Positions 1-9,382 of a DNA stretch of 64,000 nucleotides are shown here, piece by piece. A model generated the notes under the pieces. The model did no database searches. It saw nothing but the letters and a program-made list of their open reading frames with translations, and had not been told where the DNA came from. Source of the DNA: Enterovibrio gelatinilyticus (GTDB taxonomy: Bacteria; Pseudomonadota; Gammaproteobacteria; Enterobacterales; Vibrionaceae); contig NZ_JAJUBC010000022.1 in the NCBI RefSeq assembly GCF_028683095.1, forward strand, positions 1 through 64,000, written 5' to 3'. The position numbers and the translations under genes are program-made. Positions within the stretch are counted from its first letter, which is position 1. Each line of letters starts with the position of its first letter.

Positions 1-23
1 TACGCGTCGGCTTTTTTGTTGGT

Positions 24-746
24 TTAAGAAAAACCACGGAGAAAGGTTGTCACGCCGGCAAAGGAACACAGTACCAGCAGCCCATACCTGACCCATTCAG
101 CACGAACCAAAGGTGCAACTTTCAATGCCAACCATGAGGCGATAAACACCACAGGTAAAGAAAGTAATGCAACATTGGCGTGCCACAGTTCAAAGTACCC
201 TGTCATGCCTTGCACTGCGAGAGAGATCGTACAGCTAAAGATAAAGTAGCCAGCCAAATTCGCACGCAGTTTCACGATATCCATTTTCTGCAATACCAAC
301 GCCATCGGTGGGCCACCAATACTGGTCGTTGTACCCATCACTGCAGCGGCAAAACCTGCCCAGAACATGTTCTTGTTATTGGGTTCAACCGACAGCTTAA
401 ATACACTCGCCACCACGGCCAATAATACGGCCAGTCCCATAATGATTTCGAGCGCATTGATTGAGAGATACAACAACAATCCGCCAGCCACGAATGTACC
501 TGGAATACGCCCAACAAACGCCCAGCCAAGACCGCGCAATGACAATTGCCCGCGATACTGCCATGTATTCACAATCGCCAAACACAGGGTGACCAATGTC
601 ACTGTTGCTGGTACCAATGAAGGGTCTATCAGCATCAGGATTGGCGCGCCGACGATGGCGAGCCCAAAGCCAATCAAGCTTTGAACAAACGCGCCTAATC
701 CCAGCGCAAGCACCACCATAATGAGCTGTTCATAGCTCAGTTCCAT
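24..746 (-). CDS. TSUP (TauE/SafE-type) membrane permease
   Basis: A 240-residue, strongly hydrophobic protein with about eight membrane segments. The N-terminal stretch has the glycine-rich GLGAFVQSLIGFGLAIVGAP pattern seen in sulfite exporter TauE/SafE (TSUP) permeases, and a second Gly/Pro motif (TTTSIGGPPMALVLQ) lies near residue 140, as expected for the two-repeat TSUP fold. Family members export or import small organic or sulfur anions; the substrate here cannot be read from the sequence. The ATG directly follows the stop codon of the methyltransferase gene with no gap, so the two are probably translationally coupled, and cysB lies just upstream on the same strand. That makes a sulfur-compound substrate a reasonable guess and no more. 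Family assignment is firm, substrate is open. Confidence 0.85.
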   Translation of the reverse strand: MELSYEQLIMVVLALGLGAFVQSLIGFGLAIVGAPILMLIDPSLVPATVTLVTLCLAIVNTWQYRGQLSLRGLGWAFVGRIPGTFVAGGLLLYLSINALEIIMGLAVLLAVVASVFKLSVEPNNKNMFWAGFAAAVMGTTTSIGGPPMALVLQKMDIVKLRANLAGYFIFSCTISLAVQGMTGYFELWHANVALLSLPVVFIASWLALKVAPLVRAEWVRYGLLVLCSFAGVTTFLRGFS

Positions 747-1961
747 TTAGCCCTTCCTTATGGCTTGAATAAGAATGTTTCTTGGCGTCAATTCTCGGGC
801 ACAGAACGTGTAAATATCAACATCAAAACCGTTCTCGCTCATATACATCGCTTTATCGAGCACCAACCACATTTCTAGTGGACGACGGAACAAAGTGCGC
901 ACCGTTTCCATTTTTTCCACGGTCAAAAATCGCGACTCCCCACGTTTCAAATAGTGGGTGAAATCCACATCATCGGGCAAAACGATGTTTTTTTGCTTGG
1001 CAGCCCAAAGGCAAAATGCCTCAAAGCCTTCGTTCAATAGCGACTTTTGAACATTAGGCACAGGAAGATAGTGATCACTCACACCCAACGCGCGTTGAAG
1101 GCAATCAAACCCAAGACGAAAACTCACTTCTACAAAGCGCTTGTTTTTCACCGTTTGCCCTGCGGTTACGGTTTCTTGTAATGGGAGTTTTAGATCGTGT
1201 CGACTAAGCACCAATGGAGATTGCTTACCCGAAGAAGAGAGCGCTTGGTAGTGAGAGTCTCGAATCAAATGATAACAACAAGGCGAGACAGAAACGCTCT
1301 TAGGTTTCGCTGAGACGCTATGTTGCAAAAGCGTCACATGCAAATCACCGCAGGCATGCAGTGCGATGGCATGGTCACAGTCTCGGACAAGCAACTCAGA
1401 ATCTGATGCAAAAGCATCCCCTTGGACAAAATGCATAGGAAGCCCCTGCTTGTCCGCATAATCCTGACCATCTTGGCAAAGTGCACTCTGCCACTCTAGG
1501 CTAGTGACCCGAGCCTGACGTGACGCAGAGATCACGCGTCCTAAGTAACCTTTTCCCGCACACCACTCCAGCCAATGATCACCACTGGACATAGGCATAA
1601 CGCGATTGAATGCGGAGATTTGCTCCCATTTCCGACCAGGAATACCCGTCGCAAGGTGGTTATCACAGGGTATATCTGCGTCACTGCTATCTGCCGAGTT
1701 AATCGCGCACAACGCAAGCATCTTCTTTGTGTCGGGGAGATAAGCTGCGATCGCATCGGCTAAACATCGTGGATTTTCCTTGTACTTTTGCAGCGTATCC
1801 AAACTTTGAGCGTCTAGCCAGTGGCACAGTTCAGGATGCGTTTCACGCCATGGGAGATCAAGATAGTCAAAGGGCATGCCTTGCCACAACGAGGTATGTG
1901 ATTGAAGCCATGAGTCAATTGACGAAAAATGCTCAGTGAGCACAGGTAAAGGCTGAGACAA
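747..1961 (-). CDS. SAM-dependent methyltransferase, METTL25/Methyltransf_32-like
   Basis: 404 residues. The middle holds a class I SAM-binding core: motif I-like WLEWCAGKGYLGR near residue 135, an acidic residue ending the next strand (TSLEW), then ALHACGDLH and PCCYHLIRD. The paired HxCGDLH and CCYH motifs are those I associate with the Methyltransf_32 group that includes eukaryotic METTL25-type proteins; the target is unknown. The start is a TTG at 1961, preceded by GGAAG eight bases upstream; no ATG lies closer to the N-terminus of the conserved part. The gene sits between cysB (99 bp upstream) and the TSUP permease (immediately downstream), all on the minus strand, so they may share a transcript. 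Enzyme class is confident; substrate and pathway are not. Confidence 0.8.
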   Translation of the reverse strand: MSQPLPVLTEHFSSIDSWLQSHTSLWQGMPFDYLDLPWRETHPELCHWLDAQSLDTLQKYKENPRCLADAIAAYLPDTKKMLALCAINSADSSDADIPCDNHLATGIPGRKWEQISAFNRVMPMSSGDHWLEWCAGKGYLGRVISASRQARVTSLEWQSALCQDGQDYADKQGLPMHFVQGDAFASDSELLVRDCDHAIALHACGDLHVTLLQHSVSAKPKSVSVSPCCYHLIRDSHYQALSSSGKQSPLVLSRHDLKLPLQETVTAGQTVKNKRFVEVSFRLGFDCLQRALGVSDHYLPVPNVQKSLLNEGFEAFCLWAAKQKNIVLPDDVDFTHYLKRGESRFLTVEKMETVRTLFRRPLEMWLVLDKAMYMSENGFDVDIYTFCARELTPRNILIQAIRKG

Positions 1962-2060
1962 GATACACTTCCAATATTGGACGACAGGAACGGTGAACCA
2001 CGCGGGTAATGCGACTGAAGTATATACGCAATGCCCCGTAAAATGCAGCGTGTTCCGCCC

Positions 2061-3354
<1,294 letters not shown>

Positions 3355-4110
3355 ATGAATATTGCCTTAGTGGTTGGCTTATGTGTCATCCTGCTTGGTC
3401 TCATTGTTGGCTACAACATTATGGCCCAGCAGCGACAACGTGTAGAGTCATCCAAGCGCCAGGAAATGGCTAAATATATTGCAGTTATTGACGCCACTGA
3501 AGAGTTGATCGGTAACGCACACAATTTGCCGTATAGCGGTACCCTGCTGGTATGTCTGAATCAAAAAATTCTCGATGCACTGAAGACCATGCATGACATC
3601 GATAAAAACGATCGCTCACTTCCGCAACGTATCGCCGATGTACAAGCGCAGGTTAATCAAATCAAGCAGGCTTATCAAAACAAGGATTCAACGTCCTTCC
3701 GTGTTCCAGATAGCGATCGTGAAGCCATTTCGATGCTTAAATTGGTCAAACGTCTGCGCGCAGTCATCAAAGCGGAGCACACCAAAGGCCGTCTACCAAC
3801 ACAAGCATTTGTTTCTGAGAATTCTCGTTTAGAACAAATGCAAATGAAGATCAATATCGAAAACGTACTCAAACGCGTAAACGATGCAAAGATCAAAGGC
3901 CAAATGGGTACCGCACAGCAATTGCTGAAGAAAGCGTTAGATGTAGTCAGTAGCAAAAATGACCCTTACTGCCAGTCAGCCAAAGAGAGCCTCACTGGAA
4001 TGCTGAACGAAGTCAATGCGGCTCTCAGCAAAGGCCATGAGAATGCTAAGCCTAAGAACGACGATAACAAAGAACTCGACGAGCTCTTTGCGCCTAAGAA
4101 GAAGTGGTAA
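3355..4110 (+). CDS. Membrane-anchored helical protein of unknown function
   Basis: 251 residues. One N-terminal membrane segment (about residues 3-23, ALVVGLCVILLGLIVGYNI) is followed by a basic QQRQRVESSKRQE stretch, so the bulk is probably cytoplasmic. The rest is charged and predicted almost entirely helical, with long runs compatible with coiled coil (residues 30-130 and 150-235), and ends in an acidic/lysine tail DELFAPKKKW. I do not recognise a catalytic motif or assign a family. The gene stands alone: cysB is divergent 319 bp away and a terminator follows at 4145. The ATG at 3355 lacks a strong ribosome-binding site (AGGGA is 15 bases upstream). Domain architecture is visible; any function would be a guess. 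Confidence 0.75.
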   Translation: MNIALVVGLCVILLGLIVGYNIMAQQRQRVESSKRQEMAKYIAVIDATEELIGNAHNLPYSGTLLVCLNQKILDALKTMHDIDKNDRSLPQRIADVQAQVNQIKQAYQNKDSTSFRVPDSDREAISMLKLVKRLRAVIKAEHTKGRLPTQAFVSENSRLEQMQMKINIENVLKRVNDAKIKGQMGTAQQLLKKALDVVSSKNDPYCQSAKESLTGMLNEVNAALSKGHENAKPKNDDNKELDELFAPKKKW

Positions 4111-4144
4111 TCTAGCTAGCATTCTTCGTCAGGCCTATTTAACG

Positions 4145-4167
4145 AGCCCCTTTAATGGGGCTTTTTT
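4145..4167 (+). terminator. Intrinsic terminator after the 3355 gene
   Basis: Stem AGCCCC / GGGGCT with a six-base loop, followed directly by a T run. Confidence 0.85.
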
Positions 4168-4277
4168 GTGCGCGAATTTTGCGAACGTTGAATCTGAGTA
4201 ACACGGATACGCTGGTTCAATATTGACTACTTTCTCACCAAGACCTTCAACCCATTTAATTCACACTGCAAAATATA

Positions 4278-4289
4278 TGATCTAAATCA
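4278..4289 (+). promoter_or_regulatory. FNR/CRP-like dyad upstream of the chemoreceptor
   Basis: TGATCTAAATCA fits the FNR core TGAT-N4-ATCA and also the CRP core TGA-N6-TCA. It lies 13 bases upstream of the sigma-28-like -35 element. The match is visible; binding is inference. Confidence 0.4.
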
Positions 4290-4302
4290 CGTAAATTTCC
4301 GC

Positions 4303-4330
4303 TAAAGAAACAGTCATATAATGCCGATAA
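4303..4330 (+). promoter_or_regulatory. Candidate sigma-28 (FliA) promoter for the chemoreceptor
   Basis: TAAAGAAA followed by an exact GCCGATAA. The sigma-28 consensus is TAAA-N15-GCCGATAA; here the spacer from TAAA is 16. It lies about 125 bases upstream of the chemoreceptor ATG at 4457, a gene class normally controlled by this flagellar sigma factor. Confidence 0.6.
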
Positions 4331-4456
4331 TAATGAATCGTGTCACAATCGCTGGCATTTTTCGTCATCACTTGGAGTATTAATTTCAGGTGAGAAACAA
4401 AAACCCAGCATTACTTTTAGTCTGTATTTTCAAGACTGCTGAAAAGTGAGAGAGCA

Positions 4457-6430
4457 ATGAAGTTGTCCGTAGTACAAAGAACAATCGCAGGTTTTGCCTT
4501 AATGTTTGTATTGATGGCATTGCTGAGCAGCATTAGTTTGTTCAATGCCAAAACTCTACAAGGAAAAGTGGAGCAAATTACTAACCAATCGACCCCAATG
4601 GTCGTTGCGTCAGGAGAGCTAATCACAGAGTTAATGCGTACCAGCCTTCTTATTCGCACCTTTCAAAATGACCCGACGCAAGCCGATCGTGTCAACTCAC
4701 TTTTTGACCGCCAGAAGACACGTTTTTTCCAAATTCTCAGCCGTGCCCAACAGAATGCACAGCATAACGATGAACGCCGTCAGATAGATGCATTGCATCA
4801 AGCGTCGACTCGTTATTTTGAACAAGCCAGCACACTGATTGAATTGCAAAAGCAAGCGAACATGCTGACAGAGAAGCGTCAGGTTCTTGATCTTCAGTTT
4901 CTTCGCTTAGAAGACACCTATCAGTGGGCAGCCAATCTCCTGCTGCAAAAAGCTGCTATCAAGCGCTCACTTCACAACCGAGCAGAGCTCATCACAAGCG
5001 GCATCGCACGTGATATGAAGTCGCTTCGTCGCGCGGGACAGGATACTGACCTGATCAAATTGCGCGCTACATTGTCAAAAGATGTCGAAATGGCATTCAA
5101 GCGCCTCGAACTCATTTCTGTCGAAGAGGATGTGAAAGCACGCTACTCGCGTAACTTGAAGAAAGTTGAGCAACTGACATTGGCAGATCATGGCATTTTA
5201 GATGTCATGAGTCGCCAGCAGTCAAATAACGCACAACTGCAACGTGAAATCACGCAAACTGAATCTCAAATGGATGATATTCAGTCCCAATTGCAAGCCT
5301 ATGCTGACTATGCGCAGCAATTGGCACAAACCAGCCGCAATGATGCGGAAAAAGCCGTTAGCGAAGCCTTGTTGTACATCATTATCATGACATCAGTCGC
5401 TGCCGCTATTAGCCTTTGGGTTGGCGTTCATACAACGCGTAGCATCCAAAAACCATTGGCACTGATCAGCAATGTACTTGCACGTATGACAGATGGCGAC
5501 ATGCGTACACGCGCTAATTATCAGGCACATGATGAATTTGGTGAGTTAAGCCGCTCGATTGATATGTTGGCTAACACCATGTCAGGCACCTTGGCAAAAT
5601 TTGGCGAAGGGGCGCAGCACCTTCTTGATGAAGCCAGCCGCGCCGCCAGTGTGAGTGAAAGCTCACGCACCCGCGTTGAAGACCAAAAATCCCGCACTGA
5701 CCAAGTTGCAGCAGCTATTTCTGAAATGGAAGTGAGTGCGAAAGAGATCTCGCGTTCAACCGAACTCACTGTCGCGGAAGTTGAAAACACCAACCAAACC
5801 GCAAACAGCGGCCGAACTCAGGTGTCACTAAGCCGCCAGTTGACCGAGCAGCTGTCTAGCAACATCAAGGAGGCGGTTTCAAATACTCAAGAGCTAAACC
5901 AATACTCCAACAACATCGGCTCGATTTTGCATGTCATTCAGGATATCGCTGAGCAGACCAACCTGCTTGCTCTAAATGCTGCTATCGAAGCGGCTCGTGC
6001 AGGCTCGCATGGACGTGGATTTGCTGTGGTTGCCGACGAGGTTCGTGCACTAGCGACTCGTACTCAGCAATCAACCGAAGAAATTCAGCAGATGATCAAT
6101 AATTTGCAAGGTAACGCGTCGCGCATGGCAGACACCATGAACACGAGCCAAAAGCAGATGGATGATTGTTTGACGCAAACGCGCCTAACTGACGAAACAC
6201 TGCAAGACATCGTGGCGCGAATGGAAGCGATTCAAGAAATGGCGGTACACGTCGCGCAAGCAACGGAAGAGCAGATCAAAGTGAGTCATGAAGTCGCCGA
6301 GCATATCAATGGCATTGCTCACGTGGCCTATGAATCAGAGAAAGACGCCAGAGCTTCAGCCACTAGCAGTGAATCACTGGCCACTTTGGCTCAGGAACAA
6401 CAACGCCTGATTGCTAACTTCCGCGTGTAA
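4457..6430 (+). CDS. Methyl-accepting chemotaxis protein, large helical periplasmic sensor
   Basis: 657 residues. Membrane segment 1 is at about 10-30; a periplasmic domain of about 270 residues follows, almost all helical and rich in Gln/Arg/Leu heptads; membrane segment 2 is at about 307-328 ([19 protein letters not shown]); then HAMP (about 330-382) and the cytoplasmic signalling domain with the invariant tip [18 protein letters not shown] near residue 500. Sensor length and helicity suit a helical bimodular-type domain, which in other bacteria binds small ligands or a periplasmic binding protein; that assignment is inferred. The ATG is preceded by GAGAGAG. A sigma-28-like promoter lies at 4303-4330. 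A periplasmic binding-protein gene starts 10 bp after the stop, with no ABC transporter genes nearby. Confidence 0.93.
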   Translation: MKLSVVQRTIAGFALMFVLMALLSSISLFNAKTLQGKVEQITNQSTPMVVASGELITELMRTSLLIRTFQNDPTQADRVNSLFDRQKTRFFQILSRAQQNAQHNDERRQIDALHQASTRYFEQASTLIELQKQANMLTEKRQVLDLQFLRLEDTYQWAANLLLQKAAIKRSLHNRAELITSGIARDMKSLRRAGQDTDLIKLRATLSKDVEMAFKRLELISVEEDVKARYSRNLKKVEQLTLADHGILDVMSRQQSNNAQLQREITQTESQMDDIQSQLQAYADYAQQLAQTSRNDAEKAVSEALLYIIIMTSVAAAISLWVGVHTTRSIQKPLALISNVLARMTDGDMRTRANYQAHDEFGELSRSIDMLANTMSGTLAKFGEGAQHLLDEASRAASVSESSRTRVEDQKSRTDQVAAAISEMEVSAKEISRSTELTVAEVENTNQTANSGRTQVSLSRQLTEQLSSNIKEAVSNTQELNQYSNNIGSILHVIQDIAEQTNLLALNAAIEAARAGSHGRGFAVVADEVRALATRTQQSTEEIQQMINNLQGNASRMADTMNTSQKQMDDCLTQTRLTDETLQDIVARMEAIQEMAVHVAQATEEQIKVSHEVAEHINGIAHVAYESEKDARASATSSESLATLAQEQQRLIANFRV

Positions 6431-6440
6431 GGATTTAACC

Positions 6441-7739
6441 ATGAAAACCACCAAACTATTCCCCCTTGCCGCGATCACTCTGGCGGCATCGTTTTTCGCG
6501 AATGCTCAGACAACACTGATCATTGATTCTTGGCGATCTGATGACAAAGTATGGAACGAGAAAATCATTCCAGCCTTTAACAAGCACTACCCAAGCATAA
6601 AAGTTGAATATCGCTCACCGCCTGATCTCGATGCGTCAAAATGGAACGGAGACATGGAGAAGCGTTTTGAACAAGGTAAGGCTGGCGATTTGATTGCTTG
6701 CCGCCCATTTGATGGCTCTCAAGCGCTGTTCAATCGTGGCTTGCTAAAAGAAGTGACTGAAATGGAAGGGATGGAAAACTTCCCAAGTTTTGCGCTTTCT
6801 CCTTGGCAAACCGATTCAGGCGCACAAACTTTCTGCTTGCCAATGGCATCAGTTATCCATGGCTTTTTCTACAATAAATCCATCTTCAAAGAAATTGGCG
6901 TGAACGAGCCTGTCACCAACGCAGATTTCTACTGGGCATTAGAAAAAGCGAAACGTGCTGGTTACTTGCCGCTCGCCATGGGCACCAAAGACAAGTGGGA
7001 AGCCGCCACGATGGGCTTCCAAAACATTGGTCCTACACACTGGAAAGGCGAAGACGGCCGTGATGCCTTGTTAACGGGCAAGGAGCGTATGGACAGTCAG
7101 GCGTATCGCAAAACATTCCGTGAACTCGCCAAGTGGTCAAGCTACATGGGCGAAGATTTCGACCAGCGCGGCTACAATGATTCTATTGAAGCGTTCGCTA
7201 ATGGTAAGGCCGCTATCTACCCTGCGGGGTCATGGGACATTGGCACCTTTGCAGGCAAAGTCGACATGGGTGTATTCCCGCCGCCAATCGAAAAGAAAGG
7301 CGATGCTTGTTACTTCAGTGACCATACTGATTTAGGCATGGGTATCTACTCGAAATCTACCAATCAAGAAGCGGCAGAGCTGTTTCTAAAATGGATGACC
7401 ACCGCCGAGTTTGCTGAACTGCTCACCAATGAAATTTCAGGCTTCTTTTCACTGTCTAACCACTTCTTTGATGTAAAGAACCCGATAGCACAAGAGATGA
7501 TGTCTTGGCGTGACCGGTGTGATTCAACCATCCGAAACTCGGCCCAAGTGTTATCTCGTGGGGAGCCAAATCTCGAGCTAGAGATTTGGGAAACCAGCGC
7601 CAGTGTCATGTCTGGGCAACTGTCACCATCAAAAGCCGCAAGCCAACTACAAAATGGATTGGAAAGCTGGTATTTGCCCCAGAAAAACAGCGACAAACTT
7701 GATGCCAATACGCCCTGCAATTGTTCGCCGTTACTGTAA
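6441..7739 (+). CDS. Periplasmic solute-binding protein, family 1 sugar type
   Basis: 432 residues from the ATG at 6441, which has AAGGA upstream; an upstream in-frame start at 6411 would overlap the chemoreceptor and spoil the signal peptide. MKTTKLFPLAAITLAASFFA is a typical Sec signal with likely cleavage after ANA (residue 22). The mature part resembles carbohydrate-type family 1 binding proteins (iipafnkhYPsikVEY-like start, a PAGSWDIGTF motif, and FLKWMTT towards the C-terminus). It begins 10 bp after the chemoreceptor stop, so the two are surely one transcript. No permease or ATPase gene is present on either side: a terminator follows at 7793 and an unrelated cassette begins at 8105. 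It may therefore deliver a ligand to the receptor instead of to a transporter. The ligand is unknown. Confidence 0.88.
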   Translation: MKTTKLFPLAAITLAASFFANAQTTLIIDSWRSDDKVWNEKIIPAFNKHYPSIKVEYRSPPDLDASKWNGDMEKRFEQGKAGDLIACRPFDGSQALFNRGLLKEVTEMEGMENFPSFALSPWQTDSGAQTFCLPMASVIHGFFYNKSIFKEIGVNEPVTNADFYWALEKAKRAGYLPLAMGTKDKWEAATMGFQNIGPTHWKGEDGRDALLTGKERMDSQAYRKTFRELAKWSSYMGEDFDQRGYNDSIEAFANGKAAIYPAGSWDIGTFAGKVDMGVFPPPIEKKGDACYFSDHTDLGMGIYSKSTNQEAAELFLKWMTTAEFAELLTNEISGFFSLSNHFFDVKNPIAQEMMSWRDRCDSTIRNSAQVLSRGEPNLELEIWETSASVMSGQLSPSKAASQLQNGLESWYLPQKNSDKLDANTPCNCSPLL

Positions 7740-7792
7740 TCACACACTCATATCAACTAACCGTTGATTAGGTAGCCAGACTAAAAACGTCA

Positions 7793-7822
7793 AACCCAGC
7801 CACGTGCTGGGTTTTCTTTTTT
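7793..7822 (+). terminator. Intrinsic terminator after the binding-protein gene
   Basis: Stem AACCCAGC / GCTGGGTT with a short loop and a T-rich tail. The remaining 280 bp up to the gene at 8105 hold no credible gene; a TATAAT hexamer at 8064-8069 could be a -10 element for that gene but has no clear -35. Confidence 0.85.
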
Positions 7823-8104
7823 CTGACCAACTTGCATTCACATTCACCGCGCGATTCGTGTCGAGCCTTCTGTTACACCTTCATGCGAGCTCCGTTATCA
7901 GTGTTGCACCTTGTCGCCAAACACCAACATGTCGCACACCAAAATCACCCTCTTTTTACCTGTCAATAACCCTTAATTCCATATGGGAATATGATATTTA
8001 GTTTTCATCTAGTATCGCGCTACAACTATTGATCTCATTCACGTTTCGCTTTCTCGCGCTCTCTATAATCAGCCCCGAATTCCACTTTTAACTGTTGAAG
8101 ACCT

Positions 8105-8929
8105 ATGAACACAGAAGAAAACAAAAGCGGGCAAGCTCGCGTCGTTATGACCAGTGTTATTGCTGTATCTGCCCTGATTTTCATTTCTCAGTTTTTAATC
8201 GGCACCCAAAAGATTGATATGGGTTTTGCCACGATATCTATTCTACCAATGCTATTTGCAGTGATGATCGGCATGGGCCTGTCGGTAAACTGGACAAAAA
8301 CCAAAGTCAAAGCGTGGGGCAAACTCTTCACTGAAAAAGAAGAAGGCTTCTGCGGCAAAATGGTTGGTTACTGTTTGCTTGTTCTGGGCACCCAGTACGC
8401 GGGCATGATCATCCCTAACCTTGACATGATCATTGACGCGGGCATCCCGCTTCTATTCCAAGAGCTCGGTAACCTTCTTCCTATCCTTATTGCCGTTCCG
8501 CTTGCAGTGAAATTCGGCTTTGGCCGTAAAACCATTGGCGCTTGTTCATCAATCAGTCGTGAACCTTCAATCGCCGTTATCCAAGGTAAGTTCGGCACGG
8601 GCAGCCCTGAGTATGTTGGCGTGCTCGCTATCTATCTTTGCGGCTCAGTGATCGGCACCTTGTGGTTCAGCGTGCTAGGCAGTATTGCACCGCTAACCGG
8701 TCTTCACCCACTGGCACTGGCTGCGGGTTCTGGCGTAGGTAGTGGTTCAATGCTAAGTGCTGCATCTGGCGCTCTGGTGTCGGGTCTTGAGCCTGAAATG
8801 GCGAAGCAAGTACTCAGTATTGCTGCTGCCTCTAACCTGCTTTCTTCTGTACTTGGCGCACTGTCACTGACCTTCTTGGGTCTGCCACTTGCTGAGTTCG
8901 TCTACAAAATTTGCAACAAAGGTAAATAA
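8105..8929 (+). CDS. DUF3100 family membrane protein
   Basis: 274 residues with about eight membrane segments. The central motif region GFGRKTIGACSSISREPSIA and the following CGSVIGTLWFSVLGSIAPLTG are, from memory, characteristic of the DUF3100 family, an uncharacterised permease-like group often found beside peptidase M20 genes. A glycine/serine-rich loop (AAGSGVGSGSMLSAASGALV) lies near residue 210 and would suit a re-entrant pore segment. It is the first gene of a tight three-gene unit: the next ATG begins three bases after its stop. The two small membrane proteins together equal one ordinary carrier, so they may form a hetero-oligomeric transporter. Substrate unknown; the M20 partner suggests an N-acylated or N-conjugated amino acid. 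Confidence 0.75.
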   Translation: MNTEENKSGQARVVMTSVIAVSALIFISQFLIGTQKIDMGFATISILPMLFAVMIGMGLSVNWTKTKVKAWGKLFTEKEEGFCGKMVGYCLLVLGTQYAGMIIPNLDMIIDAGIPLLFQELGNLLPILIAVPLAVKFGFGRKTIGACSSISREPSIAVIQGKFGTGSPEYVGVLAIYLCGSVIGTLWFSVLGSIAPLTGLHPLALAAGSGVGSGSMLSAASGALVSGLEPEMAKQVLSIAAASNLLSSVLGALSLTFLGLPLAEFVYKICNKGK

Positions 8930-8932
8930 GCC

Positions 8933-9382
8933 ATGAAAGCCATTCTGAATGATATGAAGCTGGTCTCGCTTGCGATTGTACTGGCAGGTTTTACCCAGTT
9001 TCTCACTAACGGCACTGCGCCACTAGAAATGGTGAACAGCTTTGTTGCTATGTCTGTGATTGTATTTCTGTCGTTGGTTGCTAAGAAATTTATCCCTTCT
9101 TCACTGCCAACGTTTGCCTACGCGACCATTATCGGCATTTTGATTTGTTTGCCAGAAACGCCTATCCGTACTTACTTCCTCGAATCAGTCGGTAAAATCC
9201 AGTTCCTGTCTGTGTGTGTGCCATTGTTGGCATTTGCGGGCTTGTCTGTTGGCGGCCAAATGGAAGAACTTAAGAAGATGTCTTGGAAGGTTATTGTCAT
9301 CTTCCTTATCGTTGCCACCAGCTGCTTCTTTGGTGCATCAATGATTGCCCAAATCGGCTTCCAAATGAAAGGAATCATCTAA
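8933..9382 (+). CDS. Small membrane protein, DUF340-like, partner of the DUF3100 gene
   Basis: 149 residues with four to five membrane segments and almost no soluble part. The pattern FVAMSVIVFLSLVAKKFIPS, then LPTFAYATIIGILIC and VPLLAFAGLSVGGQMEEL, resembles half of a DUF340/LysO-like or other bile-acid-transporter-like carrier; the assignment is tentative. It starts three bases after the DUF3100 gene and its stop overlaps the start of the M20 gene in a TAATG junction, so all three are translationally coupled. It is best read as a required subunit of the same transport system. Confidence 0.7.
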   Translation: MKAILNDMKLVSLAIVLAGFTQFLTNGTAPLEMVNSFVAMSVIVFLSLVAKKFIPSSLPTFAYATIIGILICLPETPIRTYFLESVGKIQFLSVCVPLLAFAGLSVGGQMEELKKMSWKVIVIFLIVATSCFFGASMIAQIGFQMKGII

